In this document: piece after piece, positions 6,824-14,323 of the stretch
How positions within the stretch are numbered: the first letter of the stretch is position 1
How the letters are laid out: every line of letters starts with the position of its first letter
Assembly (NCBI GenBank): GCA_040307715.1
Contig: JAWRJC010000129.1
Coordinates: 1 to 29,351, forward strand
DNA from: RUG13615 sp040307715
GTDB taxonomy: Bacteria > Bacillota > Clostridia > Peptostreptococcales > Anaerovoracaceae
Reading direction: 5' to 3'
DNA length: 29,351 nucleotides
Made by a program: the position numbers and the translations under genes
Notes under the pieces: model-generated
Databases searched by the model: none
Seen by the model: only the letters and a program-made list of their open reading frames with translations
Told to the model about the DNA's origin: nothing

Positions 6824-7903
6824 TTACAGCGCTTCTGTGCCCGTCCAGTCAATCGTGTAGAAGTCGTCCGTAACACTGATGTGGACAGGCTCGCCCATGA
6901 GCAGCGGGTAGTTGACTTCCCCGTGTCCTGCCGGGAACCCGAACGCCACCGGGATGTCTCTGTCCGCCAGGAACTGCCGTGTGATCATCTCTGCGACGGA
7001 TTCGAACAGCCCGCCGCGGATCACACCGAAGTTGGCCTCGTCGTCTGCCGGCAGCATCGTGAACTCGCCGAAGATGATCCCTGCCGCGCGGTCAAGAGCC
7101 CCGCAGTGATCCAGGATCGTCAGATACCGGTGAATCTCCCGGATGTTATCGTCCACATCCTCCAGAAAGAGGATGTACGGTTCGTCCATCGTCGTGCAGT
7201 CATACGCGGTCTGCAGGACGGTTACAAAGGTGGACAGATTGCCTCCCACCAGGATGCCCTCGGCTTCGCCGTTGATCCCTTTGAATTCCGTCTCGCACTT
7301 GTAGGACGGGATCTCACCCATCATCATGTGCTGCTGCACCTCGGCGCATTCCTCCGGCAGATCCATGAACGTCGCGCTCATGCTGGCGTGGATCGACGGA
7401 ACACCCGCCATGGTCCACGCGGAATGGTAAACGGTGATGTCGCTGTACCCGATGATCGGCTTGTCCGCCTTTTTGATCAGATCCAGACCGGTCGTATCCA
7501 TGACTTCCGCCGACGCGTAGCCGCCGCGGACGCAGTAGATCGCCTTGATCTCAGGATCGTTCAGTGCCCAGGTCAGATCTTCGATCTGTTCCTCCATGGT
7601 GCGGACCTCGGGGCAGACATATTTCCCCTCGACAGGGACATAGCCCCAGCCTTCGAGCCCTTCGAGCACCGCGTCGACCTGTTCGCGGCTCGGCAGTTCA
7701 GACGGCGAGATCACAGCGACCTTGTCTCCCTCCTTCAGGAAGTAGTCGTGCCCGTCCGGATACGCATTGTAGCCGGTGATCTCGATCTTCGTATCCTCAC
7801 CTTCCGAGCGATACTCTTCTTCGTCCGATCCGCACCCTGCCAGCGATACCAGCAGGAGCCCTGCGATCAGAAGCAGTATCAGAGATTTCTTTTCTTTTTT
7901 CAT
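6824..7903 (-). CDS. Peptidase S66 (LD-carboxypeptidase) family lipoprotein
   Basis: From the ATG at 7901-7903 the product is 359 residues. A lipoprotein signal (MKKEKK, a hydrophobic core, LAGC with Cys24) would anchor it outside the membrane. The rest is the peptidase S66 fold. GYSDIT holds the catalytic Ser (about residue 154), LFLEDVDDNIREIHRYL holds the expected Glu, and GFPAGHGEVNYPLLMG holds the His. S66 enzymes cut the L-Lys/D-Ala or meso-Dap/D-Ala bond in wall peptides, or self-immunity peptides (MccF). An in-frame GTG at 7942 overlaps the dtd stop as GTGA and would add 13 residues; the shorter form gives a standard signal peptide and is preferred. The best ribosome site for it, GGTGG, is weak. 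It is the last gene of the rho operon. Confidence 0.87.
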   Translation of the reverse strand: MKKEKKSLILLLIAGLLLVSLAGCGSDEEEYRSEGEDTKIEITGYNAYPDGHDYFLKEGDKVAVISPSELPSREQVDAVLEGLEGWGYVPVEGKYVCPEVRTMEEQIEDLTWALNDPEIKAIYCVRGGYASAEVMDTTGLDLIKKADKPIIGYSDITVYHSAWTMAGVPSIHASMSATFMDLPEECAEVQQHMMMGEIPSYKCETEFKGINGEAEGILVGGNLSTFVTVLQTAYDCTTMDEPYILFLEDVDDNIREIHRYLTILDHCGALDRAAGIIFGEFTMLPADDEANFGVIRGGLFESVAEMITRQFLADRDIPVAFGFPAGHGEVNYPLLMGEPVHISVTDDFYTIDWTGTEAL

Positions 7904-7938
7904 GAGTCCACCATCTGCGTTTGATGATTTACCTGTCT

Positions 7939-8385
7939 TCACTTTTCAAGTCCCTCGAGGACGATCGTAAACGGCCCGTCGTTTTCGAGCTCCACTTTCA
8001 TCTCGGCTCCGAAGATGCCGGTCTGAACGTTCGGAACGGTTTCCTTTGTTTTTGCGATAACGTATTCGTACAGTTGCTCCGCTTTGGCCGGATCGCCCGC
8101 CTCGATAAAGCTCGGCCGGTAGCCCTTTTTGCAGTTCGCGTAGAGTGTGAACTGCGAGATCAGCAGAACGCTGCCGCCGACCTGGTCGAGCGACAGGTTG
8201 GTCTTGCCCTCTTCATCATCGAAGATCCTAAGACCGGCCATCTTCTTGACGTATTTATCCGCAATTTCCTCGGTGTCGTCCTGTCCGACCCCAAGGAGCA
8301 CCAGAAAGCCTTTTTCGATCGCGCCGTGCACTTTGCCGTCTATGGTAACGGAGGCGTGGTTGACGCGCTGGATGACCATCTTCAT
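7939..8385 (-). CDS. dtd: D-aminoacyl-tRNA deacylase
   Basis: At 148 residues this is a normal-length Dtd. The enzyme hydrolyses D-amino acids wrongly charged onto tRNA. The cross-subunit active-site motifs are present: LISQFTLYA near residues 75-83 and NDGPFT near 136-141 (the Gly-Pro motif that rejects L-amino acids). The N-terminus MKMVIQRV is typical. The ATG overlaps the prmC stop as ATGA and GAGGGGGA lies upstream, so translation is coupled to prmC. Its place in an operon with a D-aspartate-ligase-like enzyme and a wall peptidase is suggestive: a cell using free D-amino acids in its wall would benefit from Dtd. That link is inference. Confidence 0.95.
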   Translation of the reverse strand: MKMVIQRVNHASVTIDGKVHGAIEKGFLVLLGVGQDDTEEIADKYVKKMAGLRIFDDEEGKTNLSLDQVGGSVLLISQFTLYANCKKGYRPSFIEAGDPAKAEQLYEYVIAKTKETVPNVQTGIFGAEMKVELENDGPFTIVLEGLEK

Positions 8386-9326
8386 GCTTCATCCCCCTCT
8401 TCTTCCGGCAGTCCTTCTGCTGCCGGGATCTTGCCAAGTTTTCTTGTGACTCTGGAGACCAGTCTGGCCGCTTTCCAGTCGAACTGCGCCGTCACGACGC
8501 GGTCGTTGTGCGCCAGATCCTTGATGACCTTGATCTCCGTGAAGGCCGGAGACTTCTCCAGCAGTTCGGTCACGCCGTATGCCTGATCGCTGCCGATCTC
8601 CAGCACCAGGGTGCCGCCTTTCTTGAGATGGGCCGGGGCCCCGTCGATGATCCGGCGGTAAAAGTCCAGCCCGTCCGCGCCGCCGTTGAGCGCGGACAGC
8701 GGTTCCCACTGCCTGACTTCCGGCATCAGCGTGGGGATCACAGCCGTCTCGATGTAGGGCGGGTTGCTGACGATCATGCCGAAGCGCTTCTTCGCGACCG
8801 GGTCGAACAGATCGCCCCAGACGACGTCCGCGCCTTTGACCGCGTTCATCACGATGTTCTCCTTCGTCAGGGAGACCGCCGCCTCGGAGATGTCGGCAAA
8901 CGTCACCTTCGCATCCGCGCGTTTGGCGAGTGCGATGCCCAGCGCACCGCTGCCGCAGCAGAGGTCGAGGACTGTTTTGTTCTTCTGCTCTTTCAGGAGC
9001 AGCTCCGCCGCCATCGCCACGACTTCCGTATCGAGCCGCGGGATGAGCACGCCCTTCTTCGTCTTGATCGGGATGCCCATGAATTCCTGTTCGCCGGTGA
9101 TCAGCTGCAGCGGTTCGCGCTTGCAGCGTCTTGCCACCAGATCGAAGTAGTTCTCACAGGTCAGATCATCCGCCGGATTGGACCAGGACAGGAAAAACCG
9201 CGCCCGGTCGACGTGTTTGAGATAGCAGTAGAGCGCTTCCGCGTCGCCCTTGACGTCTTCGACGCCGGCTTCTTCGAGCTGTTTCTGCGCCATCTTGATG
9301 ATGTCCGATACGAGTAAAAAGCTCAT
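8382..9326 (-). CDS. prmC: Peptide chain release factor N5-glutamine methyltransferase
   Basis: PrmC/HemK methylates the Gln of the GGQ motif in release factors RF1 and RF2. The 314-residue product has an N-terminal helical domain (to about 75), the SAM-binding motif DLCCGSGALGIAL at 121-133, and the catalytic NPPY at 188-191. It is longer than usual (about 280) through a C-terminal basic/acidic extension of about 30 residues (residues 283-314). GGAGG lies 4 bases before the ATG. In most Bacillota prfA, which encodes its substrate RF1, is adjacent; here it is absent and dtd follows directly. Confidence 0.93.
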   Translation of the reverse strand: MSFLLVSDIIKMAQKQLEEAGVEDVKGDAEALYCYLKHVDRARFFLSWSNPADDLTCENYFDLVARRCKREPLQLITGEQEFMGIPIKTKKGVLIPRLDTEVVAMAAELLLKEQKNKTVLDLCCGSGALGIALAKRADAKVTFADISEAAVSLTKENIVMNAVKGADVVWGDLFDPVAKKRFGMIVSNPPYIETAVIPTLMPEVRQWEPLSALNGGADGLDFYRRIIDGAPAHLKKGGTLVLEIGSDQAYGVTELLEKSPAFTEIKVIKDLAHNDRVVTAQFDWKAARLVSRVTRKLGKIPAAEGLPEEEGDEA

Positions 9327-9359
9327 GGTACCTCCGTTATATCTTCAGGAATCGCCTTT

Positions 9360-10469
9360 TCAGGCAGGTTCTTTGATCACATGCGGTTCATAGATACGGC
9401 CGTCCTTGTCGCACAGCCCTTCCCCTGTCTGCCCGTCCTCGGAGAGGACCGCTTTCATCGCCGCGATGGCGACCTCGAGATGGCTGTCCGTCGGCTCGTT
9501 GGTGGTCAGCTTTTGCAGGAGCAGTCCCGGGATGCTGAGGATCTTCACAACGATGTTGTCGCTGCGCCCTGCCCACCGGAGCAGTTCGAACGACAGCCCG
9601 GCGATGACCGGCAGAAGCAGGAGCCGCGAAACGATCCGCCAGAACAGATTGGGCCAGCCAAGCAGGGAGAACAGGATCAGACTGATGACCAGAACGAACA
9701 TCAGAAAACTCGTGCCGCAGCGCGGGTGCAGTGTGTAGAACTGCTGCGCGTTCGCCGGCGTCAGTTCCAGCCCGTTCTCATAGCAGTGGATCGTCTTGTG
9801 CTCCGCGCCGTGATACCGGAAGACGTCCTTGATCTCCTCCATCCTGGCGATGAGTACGACGTACCCGATGAACATGAGGATGCGCAGCACGCCCTCGGTC
9901 AGATTGAGAATGATCTCGTTTTCCGTCACATGCTTGAGCAGGTTGACGACGATCGTCGGCGCGATGATAAATATCAGCACCGTCGCCAGGATCGCCCCGA
10001 TCACGGACATGGCAAGCGCAAAGTTCCAGGCACCTTTTTCCCCGAACCGGCGCACCAGCCAGCCGTAAAACCCGCCTTCTTCTTTTTTCTCTTCGGTGAG
10101 CGCCGCGGCGGCTTCCCGGACCGCGGACTGCCCGCCGTCACCGTCCGCCTCTGCGGCCGCGTTCTCCTTCTCCTCGTAAAACCCCGGATGTTCCCGTTCG
10201 AAGGTCTCAAGGACATCCGCCGAATAGGTCAGGATCCGCGTTCCCTGCACGAGGGAATTGACGAACACAAAGACGCCGCGCACGAAAGGCACTTTCGCGA
10301 TCTTCATCTGCGGTTTGTTCTCCTCGATCTTGATATGCATCGTTTCGTCGGGGAGACGCACCGCGACGGCTGTCTTTTCCGGCCCCTTCATCATGATGCC
10401 GTTCAGGACCGCCTGTCCGCCCGTCTTGGTGGGGCATGCGTCTTTGATAAATATCCTTTTCAGATCCAT
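9360..10469 (-). CDS. DUF1385 family membrane protein (YqhQ-like)
   Basis: The 369-residue product matches the DUF1385/YqhQ family. GGQAVLNGIMMKG at residues 17-29 is the N-terminal signature. FRYHGAEHKTIHCYENG is the conserved His/Glu block suggesting a metal site, and TLHPRCGTSFLM follows it. Several membrane helices lie in the middle and C-terminal half. An acidic low-complexity segment (about 95-130) separates the first domain from the membrane part. The function is not established; the family usually sits between rho/rpmE and prmC in Clostridia, as here. The ATG directly follows the rho stop (TAGATG), so expression is coupled to rho. The nearest ribosome site, AAAGGAA, is rather distant. 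Confidence 0.9.
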   Translation of the reverse strand: MDLKRIFIKDACPTKTGGQAVLNGIMMKGPEKTAVAVRLPDETMHIKIEENKPQMKIAKVPFVRGVFVFVNSLVQGTRILTYSADVLETFEREHPGFYEEKENAAAEADGDGGQSAVREAAAALTEEKKEEGGFYGWLVRRFGEKGAWNFALAMSVIGAILATVLIFIIAPTIVVNLLKHVTENEIILNLTEGVLRILMFIGYVVLIARMEEIKDVFRYHGAEHKTIHCYENGLELTPANAQQFYTLHPRCGTSFLMFVLVISLILFSLLGWPNLFWRIVSRLLLLPVIAGLSFELLRWAGRSDNIVVKILSIPGLLLQKLTTNEPTDSHLEVAIAAMKAVLSEDGQTGEGLCDKDGRIYEPHVIKEPA

Positions 10470-11906
10470 CTATCGTGTTCGTTCCTTTTGCTGTATCAAT
10501 TTGCCGCCCGTCTGCCGGCTGCTGCCGCGGAACTCCCGCATCTTCGGGATGATCCGCATGAATTCACGGTTGTCACGCGTTTGCATCAGCGTGTCGATGA
10601 TGAGCTCCGTCGCTTCCTGGGTATCGCCGCTTGCCAGCGCACGCCGCATGTACCAGACGGCTTCCATCTCCTCCTGATCCATGAGCAGATCTTCCCTTCT
10701 CGTGCCGGACGAGTTGAGATCGATCGCCGGAAAGATGCGCTTCTCGGACAACCCGCGGTCGAGGTGGAGCTCCATATTGCCGGTGCCTTTGAACTCCTCG
10801 TAGATCACGTCGTCCATCCGGCTACCGGTCTCGACCAGCGCGGTCGCCAGGATCGTGATGCTGCCGCCTTCTTCCAGGTTGCGCGCCGCCCCGAAGAACT
10901 TCTTCGGCCGGTACAGCGCAGCCGGGTCCAGACCGCCGGAAAGCGTTCTGCCCGACGGGGGCTCCACGAGGTTGTACGCCCTTGCCAGACGCGTGATGCT
11001 GTCGAGCAGGATCACGATGTCCTTGCCATGTTCGGCGAGCCGCATCGCCCGCGCCAGGACCATTTCGGCAACTTTGATGTGGTGCTGGGGCTGCTCGTCA
11101 AATGTCGAGTAGATGACTTCGCCGCTCGTGAGAGACCGCTTCATATCCGTGACTTCCTCCGGACGCTCGTCCACAAGGAGCACGATCAGTTCGCATTCGG
11201 GGTGCAGTTTTTCGATGCTGGCGGCCACTTTTTTGAGCAGTACGGTCTTGCCGGCTTTGGGCGCCGCCACGATGAGTCCGCGCTGTCCCTTGCCGATGGG
11301 TGCCACCAGATCCATGACGCGCATCGAGAGGTCCGCCTGCCCGTTTTCCAGCCGCAGCCGTTCCTGCGGGAAGATGGGCGTCAGTCTGTCAAAATCCGGC
11401 CTGCGTCTTGCCGCCCCCGGTTCTTCGCCATTGACCGTCGTCACATACAGAAGCGCGCCGAACTTCTCGGTGGGTGCCGGATGTCTGGCAATGCCGAAGA
11501 TCTTGTCCCCGGTCTTCAGATTGAACCGGCGGATCTGCGTCTGCGACACGTAGATGTCCCGGTCGCTGGTCAGGTAGTTGTGGAATCGCAGAAACCCGAA
11601 TCCGCCGTCGGCGAGTTCGAGGACTCCTTCGACTTCATACCGTTCCTGGCGGTCCTGCCTGCGGCCGCCGCTGCGCTCTTTGCGGTCTGCCTTCTGCGCG
11701 GTTTCCGCAGCAGGCTCCTCCGGCACAGGCCTTTCCGCATCCTGCGGTGTCTGCGTTTCCGCCGCCGCAAACCCCGCTTCGGCGAGTTCGAGCAGCTTTC
11801 CGACCAGTTCTTCTTTTTTGTATTTATAGTAGGCGGGAACACCGGCCGCTTTGGCCAGTTCCTTGAGTTCCCCGATCTTCTTTGATCTCAGCAGTGTTTC
11901 GTCCAT
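10470..11906 (-). CDS. rho: Transcription termination factor Rho
   Basis: The 478-residue product is a complete Rho, the hexameric RNA helicase that ends untranslated transcripts. The N-terminal helical domain spans residues 1-45. A disordered Glu/Ala/Arg-rich insert follows at about 46-88, then an OSB-fold RNA-binding domain at about 90-165 (GFGFLRFHNYLTSDRDIYVS). The RecA-type ATPase has Walker A APKAGKT at 215-221, IVLLVDERPEEVT, the Walker B region IVILLDSITRLARA, and the R-loop/Q-loop region LSGGLDPAAL. The insert between N-domain and RNA domain is common in high-GC or clostridial Rho. No strong ribosome site precedes the ATG, which lies 23 bases after the ATP-grasp gene. Confidence 0.97.
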   Translation of the reverse strand: MDETLLRSKKIGELKELAKAAGVPAYYKYKKEELVGKLLELAEAGFAAAETQTPQDAERPVPEEPAAETAQKADRKERSGGRRQDRQERYEVEGVLELADGGFGFLRFHNYLTSDRDIYVSQTQIRRFNLKTGDKIFGIARHPAPTEKFGALLYVTTVNGEEPGAARRRPDFDRLTPIFPQERLRLENGQADLSMRVMDLVAPIGKGQRGLIVAAPKAGKTVLLKKVAASIEKLHPECELIVLLVDERPEEVTDMKRSLTSGEVIYSTFDEQPQHHIKVAEMVLARAMRLAEHGKDIVILLDSITRLARAYNLVEPPSGRTLSGGLDPAALYRPKKFFGAARNLEEGGSITILATALVETGSRMDDVIYEEFKGTGNMELHLDRGLSEKRIFPAIDLNSSGTRREDLLMDQEEMEAVWYMRRALASGDTQEATELIIDTLMQTRDNREFMRIIPKMREFRGSSRQTGGKLIQQKERTR

Positions 11907-11929
11907 TGGGAATCGCCTGCGGGCAGAGA

Positions 11930-13135
11930 CTATTTGCCCAGATACTTCTTGAATTTGACGTTCTGGCCGAGCAGCGACTTGGTCAGCCTGAGACGCCGTT
12001 TGATGCCATTATCATAGGCGTATTTGAGGGGATTTGCCGCCTTGCCGGCCTTCTGCAGCGCTTTCACGCGGGCGCGGTTCTTCGGGTCCTTGATGTAGGT
12101 CTTCATGACACTGTTCGGGACGACCGTCCAGAGGTGTTCCTCCGTGACCGCGCAGAACTCCGCCGGCTTGTCCTCGATGTAATCCTCGACGACCAGCTTT
12201 GCGATGTTGGCGCCCGCATTGGTGACGTAGTAGTTGCTGCGGCCCTGGCGCGTGTTGATCTCGAACGCCTTGTACCTGCCGTCGCGCACGTCGTATTTGA
12301 TGTCGAAATTGGAGAAACCGACAAAGCCGATCTCCTCCAGAAGCGCGCGGAACTGCTGCTCCACCTCTTCATTGTGCTCGGTGATGATGCAGGCATGGTT
12401 GCCGATGCCGTGCGGAGTGTGCTCTTCAAGCAGCACATGGCCCAGGCACATCATGCGGACCTTGCCGTCTTTGCCGGAATAACTGGTCAAAACGCGCATG
12501 GCGCTGTCATCCCCGGGGATGAACTCCTGGACGATGAGCGCATCATTGTATCCGGCCGTATAGATATCGATCAGGATGTTCTGGAACTCCTTGTAGTCCT
12601 TGGCGATGTAGACTTTTTTCTGCCCCTCGAACGGGTGCTTCCAGTACTCGATGCCGCTCGCCGGTTTGACGATGTACGGCGCTTCGAACGGCAGCTGCAC
12701 GTCGATACCCATGTCTTTGCGGTGGATGAAAGTCGCCGGATAGTCTACCCCGTGTTTTTCGCACAGCTGGTAGAACTGTTCCTTATCGATCAGACGGTCC
12801 ATAAGATCCACGTCGATGTACGGCGCCACGACATTCTCCGGGAAGTCATTCTTGAAGCGCGCGGCGAGTTCCACGTAGCTGTCGCCGCAGCCCATCAGGA
12901 TGACGGTCTCGTCTTTGTGTTCGTTGGCGAACTCACACACCAGACGGTGGAAGACCTCCGGCACGTCCGCCTGTTCATTGGCAGTATAGCGGATGATCTT
13001 GCTGTCCATGCAAGGACCGGACGGGTACTTGCCATAGCAGAAGGAAACGATGCCGTAGGCTTCGTGAAAAGCCCTCGCCACGCTGTATACATTGATGTCG
13101 CCTGCAAAAAGCAGGGGCTGGAATTTCTTGTTCAC
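11930..13135 (-). CDS. ATP-grasp carboxylate-amine ligase, D-aspartate ligase-like
   Basis: The 401-residue product has the ATP-grasp fold. It starts with a Rossmann-like N-domain (LLFAGDINVYSVARAF). The ATP-binding part includes APYIVKPASG and IVQEFIPGDD, and the metal-binding FEINTRQGRSNYYVT lies near residues 295-310. EINxRQGRSN is seen in D-aspartate ligases (Aslfm type), which add D-Asp to the Lys side chain of peptidoglycan precursors; other wall or peptide ligases share the fold, so the substrate is not settled. The start is GTG at 13133-13135 with AAGGAGA six bases upstream. It leads the operon that contains rho, prmC, dtd and a wall-peptidase lipoprotein. Confidence 0.82.
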   Translation of the reverse strand: MNKKFQPLLFAGDINVYSVARAFHEAYGIVSFCYGKYPSGPCMDSKIIRYTANEQADVPEVFHRLVCEFANEHKDETVILMGCGDSYVELAARFKNDFPENVVAPYIDVDLMDRLIDKEQFYQLCEKHGVDYPATFIHRKDMGIDVQLPFEAPYIVKPASGIEYWKHPFEGQKKVYIAKDYKEFQNILIDIYTAGYNDALIVQEFIPGDDSAMRVLTSYSGKDGKVRMMCLGHVLLEEHTPHGIGNHACIITEHNEEVEQQFRALLEEIGFVGFSNFDIKYDVRDGRYKAFEINTRQGRSNYYVTNAGANIAKLVVEDYIEDKPAEFCAVTEEHLWTVVPNSVMKTYIKDPKNRARVKALQKAGKAANPLKYAYDNGIKRRLRLTKSLLGQNVKFKKYLGK

Positions 13136-13179
13136 GCTGTTCTCCTTTATGCCGGGACGCCTTCCGTCCCATCTTAATC

Positions 13180-13208
13180 ATCGTACCACGAATAAGACCG
13201 CAGAGCAA
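13180..13208 (-). promoter_or_regulatory. Promoter of the ATP-grasp/rho operon
   Basis: TTGCTC (13203-13208) and TACGAT (13180-13185) on the minus strand are 17 bases apart. The -35 lies inside the hairpin that follows hbd. A small GGGACG/CGTCCC hairpin at 13154-13170 lies in the resulting leader. Confidence 0.5.
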
Positions 13209-13219
13209 TTGCCCTGCGG
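13190..13219 (-). terminator. Imperfect terminator after hbd
   Basis: On the minus strand CCGCAG/CTGCGG (13198-13203 with 13214-13219) and an inner GC pair enclose an AATT loop, with one A/C mismatch. A short TCTTATT tail follows. It lies about 90 bases past the hbd stop. The T run is poor, so Rho may also be needed. Confidence 0.45.
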
Positions 13220-13309
13220 CCTTAAGAAATGCTTATCCTTTGTGTCAGCCGCGCGCCTTAGCGGTCCGCTGCGCCAGGACTGCTGACGCGGGAAATGCCG
13301 CGCTTCTGA

Positions 13310-14155
13310 CTAGTTGTACTTGAAGAAGCCTTCGCCGCTCTTCATGCCGAGTTTGCCCGCACGGACCATCTTCTTGAGAAGCGGATGCGCGCGGTATTTG
13401 GGATCGCCGAACTCTTCGTACAGGACATCCATGATCGCCAGGCAGACGTCCAGGCCGATCAGATCGCCCAGTGCGAGGGGGCCCATCGGATGGTTGGCGC
13501 CGAGCTTCATGGCATTGTCGATGCCCTCCGCGTCGGCGACGCCGTCAGCCAGGATGCCGATCGCTTCGTTGATCATCGGGATCAGGATGCGGTTGACGAC
13601 AAAGCCGGGCGCTTCCTCGACTTCGACCGGGGTCTTGCCCAGTGCCTTCGTCAGCTCAAGGATGGTTTCCTTGGTCTCTTCGGACGTTGCCAGACCCTTG
13701 ATGATCTCGACCAGTTTCATGACCGGGACCGGGTTGAAGAAGTGCATGCCGATGATCTTGTCCGGTCTCTTGGTGGCGGAGGCCAGCTCCGTAATGGAAA
13801 GAGAGGAGGTATTGGTCGCGATGATGACATCGTCGCGAACGAGTTCATCCAGCTGTGCCAGCAGAGCCTTCTTGGACTCCATCTCCTCGAGCGCTGCTTC
13901 GATGACCAGATCGACGTCCTTAACGACTTCGATGTCCGTGCTGCCGTGGATGCGGCCCATGATCTCGGTCTTCTGATCCTCGGTGATCTTCTCTTTTGCG
14001 ACCATCTTGGACAGATTCTTTTCGATCTTGGCAAGACCGCCGTCGACGGACGTCTGTCTTCTGGCTCTCATGTAGACTTCATAACCGTTCTGCGCCAGGA
14101 CCTGGATAATGCCGGCACCCATAGTCCCGGTGCCGAGTACACCGATTTTCATCAT
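13310..14155 (-). CDS. hbd: 3-hydroxybutyryl-CoA dehydrogenase
   Basis: The enzyme reduces acetoacetyl-CoA to 3-hydroxybutyryl-CoA in butyrate-type fermentation (or runs in reverse). The 281-residue protein has the NAD-binding motif GTGTMGAG at 8-15. The catalytic His138 lies in GMHFFNPVPVMKLVEII, and the C-terminal dimer domain carries EAPGFVVNRILIPMINEA and GANHPMGPLALGDLIGLD. Length and motifs match clostridial Hbd. AGGAGG lies 8 bases before the first of two consecutive ATGs. It stands alone: no crotonase, thiolase or acyl-CoA dehydrogenase genes are adjacent. Its promoter at 14231-14258 and the Rex-like site at 14200-14217 suggest control by the NADH/NAD+ ratio. Confidence 0.95.
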   Translation of the reverse strand: MMKIGVLGTGTMGAGIIQVLAQNGYEVYMRARRQTSVDGGLAKIEKNLSKMVAKEKITEDQKTEIMGRIHGSTDIEVVKDVDLVIEAALEEMESKKALLAQLDELVRDDVIIATNTSSLSITELASATKRPDKIIGMHFFNPVPVMKLVEIIKGLATSEETKETILELTKALGKTPVEVEEAPGFVVNRILIPMINEAIGILADGVADAEGIDNAMKLGANHPMGPLALGDLIGLDVCLAIMDVLYEEFGDPKYRAHPLLKKMVRAGKLGMKSGEGFFKYN

Positions 14156-14199
14156 AATTCAAACCTCCTCTTTATATTAGTTGTTAAGGTAAGCACGAA

Positions 14200-14217
14200 T
14201 TGTTAAAACTTTAACTA
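14200..14217. promoter_or_regulatory. Rex-like operator in front of hbd
   Basis: The 18-bp dyad TTGTTAA-N4-TTAACTA differs from the Rex consensus TTGTTAA-N4-TTAACAA at one position. It lies directly downstream of the hbd -10 element, over the expected start site, where a repressor would block transcription. A second half-site TTGTTAA is at 14181-14187. Rex is the NADH-sensing repressor of fermentation genes in Bacillota, and hbd is a known type of target. Confidence 0.75.
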
Positions 14218-14230
14218 ATTGCTTATCCTC

Positions 14231-14258
14231 ATTTTACCACTTTCGCCCTTCCTGTAAA
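14231..14258 (-). promoter_or_regulatory. Promoter of hbd
   Basis: TTTACA (14253-14258) and TAAAAT (14231-14236) on the minus strand are 16 bases apart, each 5/6 to consensus, with an extended TGG before the -10. Confidence 0.65.
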
Positions 14259-14323
14259 GGGGGGCGGGCTAATCCATAAAATTCTGTATTCTTGCAAATG
14301 CCGCTGTTCAATACGGCCGCGCG

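Noticed and set aside
7904..7942. Upstream GTG start for the LD-carboxypeptidase lipoprotein
   Set aside because: It would put 13 polar residues before a perfect lipoprotein signal peptide; kept only as an alternative because it overlaps the dtd stop.
9381..11885. 834-codon plus-strand frame
   Set aside because: It runs antisense across both the DUF1385 gene and rho, which are certain; it is Arg/Asp/His-rich shadow translation.
13237..13282. tRNA-like stretch (GTCAGC/GCTGAC closing stem with a D-arm-like middle)
   Set aside because: No T-arm GTTCRA, no anticodon stem of the right size and no full cloverleaf; probably a chance hairpin after hbd.
14260..14323. Terminator after the DUF1846 gene
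   Set aside because: Only a CGCG-TAA-CGCG micro-hairpin at the stop and no T run; not supported as an intrinsic terminator.
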